From positions 110,333-174,332 of the forward strand of contig JAFDYX010000019.1 in NCBI GenBank assembly GCA_018267215.1: 64,000 nt of DNA. The letters run 5' to 3'. The notes beneath the pieces are model-generated. The model saw nothing but the letters and a program-made list of their open reading frames with translations, searched no databases and was not told the origin of the DNA. This DNA comes from Bacteroidota bacterium. Its GTDB lineage: Bacteria; Bacteroidota; Bacteroidia; Cytophagales; Cyclobacteriaceae. Made by a program: the position numbers and the translations under genes. Positions 49,013-58,799 of this stretch are shown here, one piece after another. Position 1 is the stretch's first letter. Each line of letters begins with the position of its first letter.

Positions 49013-51352
49013 TCAATTCCTGAAATCTTCCGGCTCTTGTTCTTTGGCTTTCAGCGAATCTGATTTGGCTTTGTACGAATCCAGCGAAAGATCTACTCCG
49101 GAGCTGGGGCGTTTGAATTGCCCCTTGACGATGCCCGTGGCAGGGTCTGCATAGATGCGCTTCATGTACTTGGCCCAAATGGGGCGTGCAGTGCGGCTAC
49201 CTTGGCCAAAATTCCAGGAAGGAAAGTGGATGGCGCGCTCGTCTCCACCTACCCATACACCTGTTACCAGATCGTGCGTAACACCTACGTACCATCCGTC
49301 TGAGGCATCGTTGGTGGTTCCGGTTTTCCCTCCTATCTCATTGTCTTTGCGCAAGTCCAGGTCGAGACCTTGCGAGGTGCCGCCTTGTTCTTCCACACCT
49401 CCGCGCAGCATGAAAATCATTTTGTAGGCAGTCTGCTCGCTGATGGCCTCTTTGGTTTTGGGCACAAAATTTTCTATCACATTTCCGTTTTTGTCTTCAA
49501 TGTGGGTGATGAAAAATGGTTTGGTGTTGATGCCTCCGTTTACGAACGTGCAGTACGCACCTACCAACTCAAACAACGACACATCGCTGGTGCCTAAACA
49601 CAACGAGGGCACGGCATCTAACTTACTGTCAATGCCTACGCGGTGGGCAAACTCCACTACGTTTTCTTCGCCCAATGCCTGCATCATCTGCGCTGTGATG
49701 GAGTTGACGGACTGTGCCATCGCTTGGCGTATCGTCATCTTTTGCCCTGTGCCTTTGGGCGGCCCCGATGAGTTGGCCGGATACCAGGCGGGCTGGCCTT
49801 TTATTTTAAACTGAGGAGAAATATCGCGCATCGTATAAAACGGAGAGTAGCCCGACTCCATGGCCAAGCCGTAAATAAAAGGTTTGAAGGTAGAGCCCGG
49901 CTGCCGCTTGCTTTGGCGCACATGGTCGAACTTAAAATATTTGTGATCTACCCCGCCCACCCAGGCTTTGATGTGCCCGCTCACGGGATCCATAGACATT
50001 AAACCCGACTGCAAAAAACGGTAATAGTAGTTGAGCGAATCGAAGCTGCTGAAGAGCGTGTCGCGCTCGCCTTTGTAGGAGAAAACAGTCATCTGCTTTT
50101 TCTGCCGCAGCATGATTTTAAGCGAGTCAGATTTTTCGCCATACTTCTCTGCGAAAATTTTGTAGGCATCTGTTTTCTTGATGCGCTTGGCCAGGAAATC
50201 TTTTATTTCGTGGCCGTCTTCATCTACCCATGGGTTGCGGTTGCGGCTTTTCCACTCTGCATAAAATTCTTTTTGCAGCGACTTCATCTGCTCATACATG
50301 GCCTCTTCGGCATACTGCTGCAAGCGGCTGTCGATGGTTGTATAAATTTTTAAACCATCGTTATACAGATCCAATCCTTTTTCCCGGCAGTAGTTCAACA
50401 GATAATTTTGCAGCACCGTACGGAAGTAGGTGGCCAGCCCTTGGTTTTGATTTTGTACGCTGTACTTCAGTTCGATGGGCAAAGCCTTGAGGGAGTCGAA
50501 CTGTTTCTGGGTCTTGATTTTGTAACCATGCCTGAATATTTTTTTCAGCACTTCGTTGCGCTTCGTCAATGCATTGGCCGGGTTGCGCTTGGGGTTGTAA
50601 TAAGAAGGAGCCTGCAACATGCCCACCAAAATGGCGGACTCCTGCAAGTTGAGGCTGTCGGGGTCTTTGTTGAAGTATGTTTCAGAAGCTACTTTAATGC
50701 CGAACGCATTGCTGCTGAAGTCGCACGTGTTGAGGTAAAGCGCAATGATCTCTTCTTTCGTAAAATGTTGCTCCAGGTCAACAGAGATAATCCATTCTTT
50801 TGTCTTTTGAATAAACCGCTTCGGGTATTTGCCCAACCGTGCCAGCGGACCGTCTAACTTTTTATCGGCATTTTGGGTAAACAGGTTTTTGGCACACTGC
50901 TGGGTGAGGGTGCTGCCCCCGCCAGCCGAGTTGAAGGTAACCAGCCCCTTGATCACCCGGAAGTAAGCGGGCAAGTCGAGGCCGGAGTGTTGATGAAAGC
51001 GGTGGTCTTCCGAGATCAGCAAGGTGTTTACCAAGTCGGGCGACAGTTGCTGGTAGCGAACCTGGCTGCGGTTGTAGCGAAAGTAGCGCCCCAGCGACTG
51101 CCCATCGGCCGAAATAATTTCTGATGACAAATCGTTTTCGGGGTTTTCTATTTCGCGCAAGCTGGGCATCCCTCCGTACAAGCCAAACAAATCAACGCTC
51201 ACGGTCAATACATACAGCGGCAGACCGAGAAAAAAGACAAGCGCAAAAATCCACAAGTATTTAATGGCCTTGGGTATCCACGGCCATTTTTTTGAAAGCA
51301 GTAATTGAAATTTACTTTTGATAGTTTTTGTCGAAGAAGGTGAGGTACTCAT
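49013..51352 (-). CDS. Penicillin-binding protein 1A (bifunctional class A PBP)
   Basis: A 779-residue class A PBP with one transmembrane helix (about 28-50). The GT51 glycosyltransferase domain has the catalytic LLISEDHRFHQHSGLD near residue 112 and STLTQQCAKNL. The transpeptidase domain has S-x-x-K in QPGSTFKPF near residue 480, S-x-N in AQSVNSI and K-T-G in IGGKTGTTNDASDG. It polymerises and crosslinks peptidoglycan. Its start overlaps the SprE/PorW gene by 41 bp, so they are coupled. Confidence 0.94.
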   Translation of the reverse strand: MSTSPSSTKTIKSKFQLLLSKKWPWIPKAIKYLWIFALVFFLGLPLYVLTVSVDLFGLYGGMPSLREIENPENDLSSEIISADGQSLGRYFRYNRSQVRYQQLSPDLVNTLLISEDHRFHQHSGLDLPAYFRVIKGLVTFNSAGGGSTLTQQCAKNLFTQNADKKLDGPLARLGKYPKRFIQKTKEWIISVDLEQHFTKEEIIALYLNTCDFSSNAFGIKVASETYFNKDPDSLNLQESAILVGMLQAPSYYNPKRNPANALTKRNEVLKKIFRHGYKIKTQKQFDSLKALPIELKYSVQNQNQGLATYFRTVLQNYLLNYCREKGLDLYNDGLKIYTTIDSRLQQYAEEAMYEQMKSLQKEFYAEWKSRNRNPWVDEDGHEIKDFLAKRIKKTDAYKIFAEKYGEKSDSLKIMLRQKKQMTVFSYKGERDTLFSSFDSLNYYYRFLQSGLMSMDPVSGHIKAWVGGVDHKYFKFDHVRQSKRQPGSTFKPFIYGLAMESGYSPFYTMRDISPQFKIKGQPAWYPANSSGPPKGTGQKMTIRQAMAQSVNSITAQMMQALGEENVVEFAHRVGIDSKLDAVPSLCLGTSDVSLFELVGAYCTFVNGGINTKPFFITHIEDKNGNVIENFVPKTKEAISEQTAYKMIFMLRGGVEEQGGTSQGLDLDLRKDNEIGGKTGTTNDASDGWYVGVTHDLVTGVWVGGDERAIHFPSWNFGQGSRTARPIWAKYMKRIYADPATGIVKGQFKRPSSGVDLSLDSYKAKSDSLKAKEQEPEDFRN

Positions 51353-53888
51353 CCAACGCTTTGTTTCTGTATAAAATCTGGAAGTTGTCTTTGCTGACTA
51401 CAAAATTATAGAATTTGTAATTGGAAAACGGCTTGGCCTTCAGCAACTGGCCGAGAAATTTGTAGTAATAGCGCAAGGCGGTCTCTTTGTCGGGAAGCTC
51501 CGAACACAGCGTCAGGGTCTTGTCGTCCATACCCACGTTGCTGGTGGTAAGTTTTAGTTTGCCAAACTCTGCCGCATTGAATTTTTCCAGCGCATCTACC
51601 ACGGGGCTGGTGATGCGCTCGGAAGAGCTGTACACTACCACAAACAGATGGGGCGCTTTGGCATCGGCAATAAAACGGATGCCTTTGGCTTTCTCCATTT
51701 TCACCACAAAGTCTTTGGAGGCCGTAACCAATTGCTCGGCATATTTTTTTAACGGATCCTTCGGATATTTTTTGATGAACTCGCTCAGCTCATACTGATA
51801 CCGGGCTACGTCTTCGGTGCGCGCCACAATCAGCACTTTCAGCAGATCGAGCTGCGGTGTAAACGAACTTTCGCCAGCGGCCAGCGCTTCGGTTACGCCA
51901 TCCATGGCGGGCTTCAAATTATTGTCTTGATAGAAGCGATAGGCTTCTTTGTACATCAGCTTTTGCTTCTCGGCCAGCGCTGTGGTTTCTTTAATGTAGT
52001 CGGGGTTGATCAGCACACGGGCAAACGTAGAGGTCGGAAATTCTTTTTGTAAGCGTGCCGCATAGCCATCGGCCAGGCCATCGTTCTTTTCTTTGTGGAT
52101 GAGGTAAAGTTTGTACAATACTTCCGCCATGCGTTCGGAAGCCGGAAAGCGGGCTACTAATTTTTCATACGATTCAGAAGCGTTGTCTTTTTCGTTCAGG
52201 TTAAAGTAATACAGATCGCCCAGATGGTAGTAGGCGTCTTCAATTTTTGCCAGCGCCTCGTTGCGTTGTGCTTCTGTTTTAGGAAGTTGGGCAATCAAAA
52301 CTTTTACAGGATCAACTTTTACTTCTTCCTTCTTTTTGCTGTTAGCGTTTTCATCCGGTGTTTTGTCTTGAGGTTGCTGGGCTACGGCCACGGCATCGGA
52401 GGCCACGGTAGAGCGACCCGACCTGCGCCAGTTGTCTTCCAGCGGGATAGACCCCCACACACGCTGAAACTCATTTTGGCCGGTAGCTACCAAATCCGAG
52501 CTGCTGAAATACCAACCGTTAGAATTGGAGTCGCCTGTTGAAGAAGCGGCAACGGTGTTGAATGTGGATCCACCCCCGCCTGTGTCGTCAGTGTTTTTTC
52601 GCCTCCTTTTCTTTTTGGAGGCCACTACTTCTTTTTTGTTTTTGGCCCAAATAGAATCTAAGCGCTGACGGATTTTGGCGGTATCGAGCGATGCGTAATA
52701 CAGCAGGCTGTCGTTTACGGTAATGATGTCGGTGTATTTTACAAACTCGCCCAACACTTCCTGCCGTTTTTTAATGGCCGCCAGGTTTTCAAAATCCGGT
52801 GGCAAAGAAGCAACCGCGCTGTCGTAATATGATTTGGCGGGTTTGTACCTTTTTAAAGAATCGAAATTCACCTGCCCGATGCGCAGGTAGGCCATGCCTT
52901 TGATGCGCTTGCTTTTGCCGGAGTGGGCTGCCAGCTTATATTCTTGCACGGCTTCTTTCAGGTTGTTTTGTTTCTTTTCAAACTCGCCAAACTCAAAATG
53001 GATCTTGTCTTTGAAGTCAATGTTCTTGCTGTCCTTCAGCATCTTCAGAAATTGTTTGCGCACGGTGGCCACGTTGCGTTTGTTGGTGAGCTCTGTAACC
53101 TGGGCCATATTGAGGCGTGCATAAAAATCTATTTCATAATCGGGGTTGGTGGCCAAACATTTTTTATAAAAATTATAAGCCTCCGCATTGAAGCCCAGCT
53201 TCTGATATACCTGCCCCAAGATAAAGTAGATGCGCCCTTTGCGGTCTTGCCGCGTAAGGAGCGAATCTGCTTGCGACAGGTTTTGCACCATGTTGTTGTA
53301 GTCTTCGCGTATCTGGTAGTAGTTGGCTTTTTCGAGGTACAGTTTTTTTTGGTTAGAGCGGTTCAGTTTTTCTTTATCTAAAAAGCGGAAGGTTTCTTCT
53401 GCCCGGTCGTAGTCTTTCATTTCCGTAAAGGTGCGAGCCAGGTTGAGCAGCGCAGTATGCCGCAGGTGGATGTCGTGGCTTTTGGTGTTGACATACTTAA
53501 AGGTGAGGATCGCGTTTTGCCAATCGCAGGCATAGAGGCGTGCCAGCCCTACCATCAGGTAATCATCGTCCACCCAGCGGCTGTTGGGGTGGCGCTGGAT
53601 GGAGATGCTTGCCATCTTGATGATTTCTTCCGTATTTTTTTTGTAGGTCTTGGCCAGCACGGTATCCCAGCGCGGGTAGAGCAACAATATTTTGTTGTGG
53701 TCGTCATCCAGGCTTTGTAAGATCAGCTTCTCCACTTCCCGGGCTCCCTCTTTGGCATAAAAGTAGCCGTTGAAGCGGGCCGTCATATTATGAAAAATAT
53801 TGCTGGTGATGGTATTCTGCTCGATCGAGCAGCCCGCCATCAGCCACCACAAGATAAAAACGGAAAATGCACGAAACTTCACGCCCAA
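51312..53888 (-). CDS. SprE/PorW-like tetratricopeptide lipoprotein (type IX secretion/gliding)
   Basis: An 858-residue predicted lipoprotein (lipobox L-M-A-G-C near residue 20) with many TPR-like repeats across residues 100-390 and 530-700. The opening NIFHNMTARFNGYFYAKEGA and the LLLYPRWD motif match the SprE/PorW family required for type IX secretion and gliding in Bacteroidota. A low-complexity basic linker (KKKRRRKN) and a Gln/Pro/Ser-rich stretch lie in the middle. Overlap with PBP1A suggests envelope co-ordination. Confidence 0.85.
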   Translation of the reverse strand: MGVKFRAFSVFILWWLMAGCSIEQNTITSNIFHNMTARFNGYFYAKEGAREVEKLILQSLDDDHNKILLLYPRWDTVLAKTYKKNTEEIIKMASISIQRHPNSRWVDDDYLMVGLARLYACDWQNAILTFKYVNTKSHDIHLRHTALLNLARTFTEMKDYDRAEETFRFLDKEKLNRSNQKKLYLEKANYYQIREDYNNMVQNLSQADSLLTRQDRKGRIYFILGQVYQKLGFNAEAYNFYKKCLATNPDYEIDFYARLNMAQVTELTNKRNVATVRKQFLKMLKDSKNIDFKDKIHFEFGEFEKKQNNLKEAVQEYKLAAHSGKSKRIKGMAYLRIGQVNFDSLKRYKPAKSYYDSAVASLPPDFENLAAIKKRQEVLGEFVKYTDIITVNDSLLYYASLDTAKIRQRLDSIWAKNKKEVVASKKKRRRKNTDDTGGGGSTFNTVAASSTGDSNSNGWYFSSSDLVATGQNEFQRVWGSIPLEDNWRRSGRSTVASDAVAVAQQPQDKTPDENANSKKKEEVKVDPVKVLIAQLPKTEAQRNEALAKIEDAYYHLGDLYYFNLNEKDNASESYEKLVARFPASERMAEVLYKLYLIHKEKNDGLADGYAARLQKEFPTSTFARVLINPDYIKETTALAEKQKLMYKEAYRFYQDNNLKPAMDGVTEALAAGESSFTPQLDLLKVLIVARTEDVARYQYELSEFIKKYPKDPLKKYAEQLVTASKDFVVKMEKAKGIRFIADAKAPHLFVVVYSSSERITSPVVDALEKFNAAEFGKLKLTTSNVGMDDKTLTLCSELPDKETALRYYYKFLGQLLKAKPFSNYKFYNFVVSKDNFQILYRNKALDEYLTFFDKNYQK

Positions 53889-54257
53889 ATATCAGGTAAT
53901 TATTTGGAACGAAATGCAAGGGCAAGTATTGTGTGGAAAAGATACTTGCGCCAGAACTTGCCTTGGTGCTGCGAGCAAGCTTGTGCGGCAGCCTCACCAA
54001 CAAGAACAGATGCGCAAATCTCCGCTTGTGCCCTTTATTGCAAGCTGAGTTTTCTTGCTGTTCGTCATTTGCAATATCTAACGATAGATAACACGGATTA
54101 TAAAATCCGCGTTTAAAAAATCCTATTACAGATCTTCTTCGGCACAAGAGCGACTCTTGCGCCCTAATGTTAACGACTATGGTAGTAGCACCAACCGCAG
54201 GCAATTCTTAGTGGGGCTGCTAACAGCCCACCGTTTTAATGAAAAGATTTTTGAGAG
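53889..54257. repeat. Mosaic of dispersed palindromic repeats, copy 2 of the core at 54055-54118
   Basis: No gene. Several hairpins: GCAAGTAT/ATACTTGC (53922-53949), CGGATT/AATCCG (54094-54109) and CAAGAG/CTCTTG (54145-54159). Positions 54055-54118 match the minus strand of 30050-30112. The region looks like stacked remnants of REP-like elements. Confidence 0.6.
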
Positions 54258-54265
54258 TACCTTTG
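54258..54265 (+). promoter_or_regulatory. -7 box TACCTTTG of the M23-bactofilin-atp block
   Basis: An exact TAnnTTTG element. It lies within the longest upstream extension of the M23 frame and so excludes the ATG at 54157 as a start. T-rich sequence at 54234 could be a weak -33. Confidence 0.5.
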
Positions 54266-54279
54266 CAAAAAAATATATT

Positions 54280-55140
54280 TTGAAGCCACCCAAAAAAACA
54301 TTGTCTGAAAGGCTTACCAACCGCTACCTGTTGGTGGTACGCAACGAAGAAAATCTGGAAGAAAAAAGTACGATTTCGTTTACCTATGCCAAACTGCTGG
54401 TAATCTTCACCACACTTTTTTCAGTAATTTTTATCGCCAGTCTTTTTCTTTCCAAAACCTTGCTCTCGAAATGGTTTGACCCCAAGTACGAAGTGGCTGC
54501 CCAAAAGAAGCAGTTGATTTTGCTGGCACAACGGCTGGATTCGCTGGCGCAGGAAGAAGACCGCAAAGAAAAATTTATTCAAAACTTTCAGCGCATCCTG
54601 CGGGGCGATACCTCCAGCGGATTTGTTGACCCCGCCCGCGAGCTCAAAACTACGCCTACCAAGGCCATCGCTTCCATGAAATTGGCACCGGCCGATTCTG
54701 CCTTCAGAAAAGAATTTGAACAGTCGCAGTATTCGTTGGTTTCGCTCAACAGCCAGTATCGCGAGTTGCAGCAACTTTTTTTCTTTACGCCCATCACCGG
54801 GTTTATCAGCGATAAGTACGATGGCAAGAAAGGACACTACGGGGTGGACATCGTAGCCAAAACCAACGAGCCGGTAAAGTGTGTGGCCGATGGCACCGTG
54901 GTGCTCAGCAGTTGGACACAAGATGCCGGCTATGTGATAACCGTGCAGCACCACGGCAACCTGGTGAGCGTTTATAAGCACAATGCCACGATATTGAAAA
55001 AAGTTGGTAGTTTTGTAAATGCTGGCGACATCATCGCCATAGTTGGCAACAGCGGTGAAATGACAGACGGCCCACATTTGCATTTTGAAATGTGGTACAA
55101 CGGCAGTTCGCTGAATCCGGAAGATTTTGTAACTTTTTAA
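54280..55140 (+). CDS. M23-family metallopeptidase (membrane anchored)
   Basis: 286 residues from the TTG at 54280 (L-K-P-P-K-K-T-L-S-E-R-L). The ATG at 54157 is rejected: the 41 codons before 54280 include repeat DNA and a promoter box. A transmembrane helix (FTYAKLLVIFTTLFSVIF region) is followed by a coiled region and the LytM/M23 domain with HYGVDIVAK (Zn His and Asp) and GPHLHFEMW near the C-terminus. It cuts peptidoglycan stems. Bactofilin follows immediately, a common pairing for cell-shape control. Confidence 0.85.
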   Translation: MKPPKKTLSERLTNRYLLVVRNEENLEEKSTISFTYAKLLVIFTTLFSVIFIASLFLSKTLLSKWFDPKYEVAAQKKQLILLAQRLDSLAQEEDRKEKFIQNFQRILRGDTSSGFVDPARELKTTPTKAIASMKLAPADSAFRKEFEQSQYSLVSLNSQYRELQQLFFFTPITGFISDKYDGKKGHYGVDIVAKTNEPVKCVADGTVVLSSWTQDAGYVITVQHHGNLVSVYKHNATILKKVGSFVNAGDIIAIVGNSGEMTDGPHLHFEMWYNGSSLNPEDFVTF

Positions 55141-55160
55141 ACTTCAAAAAAGAAATTGGT

Positions 55161-55589
55161 ATGCTAACAACAAAAGAACAAAAACGCGTGGCAGAAGAAA
55201 TCAGTAACAGCAGCAACGTGATCGGCAAAGGCACGATGCTGGAAGGAAACATCGAAACCCATGGCAACATCCGCATAGAAGGAAGGGTGCATGGACACAT
55301 CAAGTCGAAATCGAAAATTGCCTTGGGCAACGGCAGCCAGGTAGAGGGCAACATCACCGCACAAAATGCCGACATCGAAGGCGAAGTAAAAGGCAAAATA
55401 GAGATTGCCGAGTTGCTGGTATTAAAATCTACGGCCGTTGTCTATGGCGATATCAACACAGGAAAATTAGTGGTGGAGCCGGGCGCTATCTTTAACGGCA
55501 CTTGCAAGATGGGCGTAGTGAAAGACCTGAAGATTTCTGAAAACGGCAACCCGGTGCGCCCACAACCTCAGGAAGCCCGCTTGAACTAA
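55161..55589 (+). CDS. Bactofilin family protein
   Basis: 142 residues from the ATG at 55161. A central beta-helix built from repeats (IETHGNIRIEGRVHGHIKSK, EGNITAQNADIEGEVKGKI) flanked by short polar ends marks a polymer-forming bactofilin. Bactofilins build non-nucleotide-dependent filaments and position peptidoglycan enzymes. Adjacent to an M23 peptidase, as in shape-determining loci. The C-terminus is proline-rich. Confidence 0.9.
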   Translation: MLTTKEQKRVAEEISNSSNVIGKGTMLEGNIETHGNIRIEGRVHGHIKSKSKIALGNGSQVEGNITAQNADIEGEVKGKIEIAELLVLKSTAVVYGDINTGKLVVEPGAIFNGTCKMGVVKDLKISENGNPVRPQPQEARLN

Positions 55590-55608
55590 AACGTGCTGCG
55601 AAGCAACC

Positions 55609-55809
55609 TTGAAAGAAAGTCCTTCCAATAATTTTTTGAAATACTCCAGCCTGGGTATTCAGTTGCTGTTGGTAATAGGCGTGAGCGGCTGGCTGGGCTG
55701 GAAAGTTGACCGCTGGCTTCACCTGCAGTTTCCCGTATTTCTTTTGCTATTTGTCTTCGCTTCGTTTGGCGGCATGATGTACCAACTCTATCGTTCGCTC
55801 AATGAATAG
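55609..55809 (+). CDS. AtpZ/AtpI-like small membrane protein
   Basis: A 66-residue protein with two membrane helices (about 14-30 and 40-58), start TTG at 55609. The pattern G-W-L-G-W-K-V-D-R-W and F-G-G-M-M-Y-Q-L-Y-R-S matches AtpZ/AtpI, accessory proteins encoded at the head of atp operons and implicated in Mg transport or c-ring assembly. It overlaps the next gene by 8 bp. Confidence 0.8.
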   Translation: MKESPSNNFLKYSSLGIQLLLVIGVSGWLGWKVDRWLHLQFPVFLLLFVFASFGGMMYQLYRSLNE

Positions 55810-56149
55810 AAACCTGTTTTTATTTTCTGTCTGCTGGGCATTGTTGTTGGTTGGGCTGGGCTGGGTTGCACAACTGATTGCCATCAGTTCTTTTACGTTT
55901 GTTATTTTAGGGAGTGTGGCCGTAGCCACGTGGGCAATCTATTTTTTGATGATGAAAACCGATGCCGAAAACAGGGTAAAAAACTACCTGTTGAGCATTG
56001 TGTTGAAATTATTGGCGGGCGGTATATTTATTTCTGTGCTGATCGTTTTAGATAAGCCCCATGCCGACACCAACGCCATCTTTTTTATGATAACGTATTT
56101 TCTGTTTACCACACTGGAAGTGGCCTTTCTGCTGAAACATTTTCGCTAA
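55802..56149 (+). CDS. Small membrane protein in the atp operon (AtpI-like position)
   Basis: A 115-residue protein with about four hydrophobic segments (for example LFLFSVCWALLLVGLGWVAQ and VILGSVAVATWAIYFLM). Its place between atpZ and atpB is where Bacteroidota carry a second short AtpI-like or unnamed membrane protein. No clear family motif. Overlaps the upstream gene by 8 bp. Confidence 0.7.
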   Translation: MNRNLFLFSVCWALLLVGLGWVAQLIAISSFTFVILGSVAVATWAIYFLMMKTDAENRVKNYLLSIVLKLLAGGIFISVLIVLDKPHADTNAIFFMITYFLFTTLEVAFLLKHFR

Positions 56150-56215
56150 CTCAGTAATTGACGAAAGTCAGGCTCAAAAATTTTTCTAAAGATTTTTTTG
56201 GGCACGGATAATTGA

Positions 56216-56223
56216 TACTTTTG
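56216..56223 (+). promoter_or_regulatory. -7 box TACTTTTG before atpB
   Basis: An exact TAnnTTTG element in the 107-bp gap before the atpB ATG at 56257. A T-rich run with TTTG at 56197-56200 is closer than the standard -33 spacing. It could give the core atp genes their own promoter. Confidence 0.45.
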
Positions 56224-56256
56224 CAGTCCGAAATAAAGACCTTGGCCTGTTTCACC

Positions 56257-57622
<1,366 letters not shown>

Positions 57623-57628
57623 TGACTT

Positions 57629-57671
57629 AAAAGAACTTGCTTTGACGATGGGTCTGGCGAGTTCTTTTTTT
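57629..57671 (+). terminator. Hairpin with T run between atpE and atpF (possible attenuator)
   Basis: AAAAGAACT (57629-57637) pairs with AGTTCTTTT (57660-57668), 9 bp around a 22-nt loop, followed by T residues to 57671. It resembles a rho-independent terminator but is AU-rich and has a large loop, so it probably terminates only part of the transcripts. Confidence 0.55.
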
Positions 57672-57712
57672 AATGAAGCTTCAGAATTATTGGTTGAAAA
57701 AATAAAAGTACT

Positions 57713-58207
57713 ATGGATTTACTAACCCCCGGCACCGGCCTGATCGTTTGGCAAGTGCTCATCTTCTTAGGCCTTGTTCTTGTGTTGGCAAAGTATGCCT
57801 GGAAACCTATTTTAGGCTCGCTGAAAGAGCGCGAAGAGTCAATCCAGCAAGCACTGGATCAGGCAGAGAAAGCTAAACAAGAGATGGCTTCGCTTAAGTC
57901 GGACAACGAAAAATTGTTGAAGGAAGCACGCGAAGAGCGCGACAAGATTTTGCGCGATGCGCGCACGGCTGCCAGCCAAATTCATGACGAAGCACAAACA
58001 ACGGCCAAGAAAACAGCCGATAAAATAATTGAAGATGCCAAAGCCGTTATCAACACAGAAAAGCAAACAGCTTTACGCGATGTGCGCGCCCAGGTAGCCT
58101 TGTTTTCGCTGGAGATTGCCGAGAAGCTGATCAAGAAAAATCTGGCGAACGACAAAGCACAAAAAGAACTGACAGAAACATTAATTAACGACCTCAAGCT
58201 CAACTAA
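57713..58207 (+). CDS. atpF: ATP synthase F0 subunit b
   Basis: A 164-residue protein with an N-terminal membrane helix (LIVWQVLIFLGLVLVLAKYA) followed by a long charged helix (EESIQQALDQAEKAKQEM) that forms the peripheral stalk. Length is standard. Position after the c-subunit and before delta is canonical. Confidence 0.95.
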   Translation: MDLLTPGTGLIVWQVLIFLGLVLVLAKYAWKPILGSLKEREESIQQALDQAEKAKQEMASLKSDNEKLLKEAREERDKILRDARTAASQIHDEAQTTAKKTADKIIEDAKAVINTEKQTALRDVRAQVALFSLEIAEKLIKKNLANDKAQKELTETLINDLKLN

Positions 58208-58209
58208 TC

Positions 58210-58770
58210 ATGGCCGATTCGCGCGTAGCCGCCCGATATGTAAAGTCACTGCTCGGTCTTGCCATCGAGCAAAACGTGTTGGAACAAGTGCATACCGATA
58301 TGCAGTTGCTGGATAACCTATGCCGAACCAACCGCGACCTGTTGATGATGTTGCGCAGCCCCATCATTAAGCACGATAAGAAAAGACAGATACTCGAAAT
58401 ACTCTTTAAAGGCAAAGTAAGTACGCTGACTACTTCCATCATTGATATTCTTACCCGCAAAAACCGCGAGCCATTGCTGCCGGCCATCGCTGCCGAGTTT
58501 GGCAATGCCTACAACGAATACAAGGGCATTCAGAAAGCTGTAGTAACAACCACCGTAGCAGTAGATGAAAACTTGAGAAAAGAAATTGAGGCCATCGTAA
58601 AAAAACTGAGCAACAAAAAGCAGGTAACGCTCGAAACAAAAGTGGATAAAGAGTTAATAGGCGGGTTCATTCTCAACGTAGGCGACCGCCAGATAGACGC
58701 ATCCATAAAAAATAAATTGAAATCATTGCAAGTAAGGTTTAACGAAAACCCTTACGCCAAACAATTATAA
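58210..58770 (+). CDS. atpH: ATP synthase F1 subunit delta
   Basis: A 186-residue protein with the helical OSCP fold: SRVAARYVKSLLGLAIEQNV at the N-terminus and the C-terminal VDKELIGGFILNVGDRQID motif typical of delta. It joins the peripheral stalk to F1. It starts 2 bp after the atpF stop. Confidence 0.95.
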   Translation: MADSRVAARYVKSLLGLAIEQNVLEQVHTDMQLLDNLCRTNRDLLMMLRSPIIKHDKKRQILEILFKGKVSTLTTSIIDILTRKNREPLLPAIAAEFGNAYNEYKGIQKAVVTTTVAVDENLRKEIEAIVKKLSNKKQVTLETKVDKELIGGFILNVGDRQIDASIKNKLKSLQVRFNENPYAKQL

Positions 58771-58799
58771 ACGAAACGGACAAGTATAAATAAAGAACT

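Noticed and set aside
54157-54279. ATG at 54157 as the start of the M23 peptidase
   Set aside because: The extension contains repeat DNA and a TACCTTTG promoter box; the TTG at 54280 gives a typical N-terminus.
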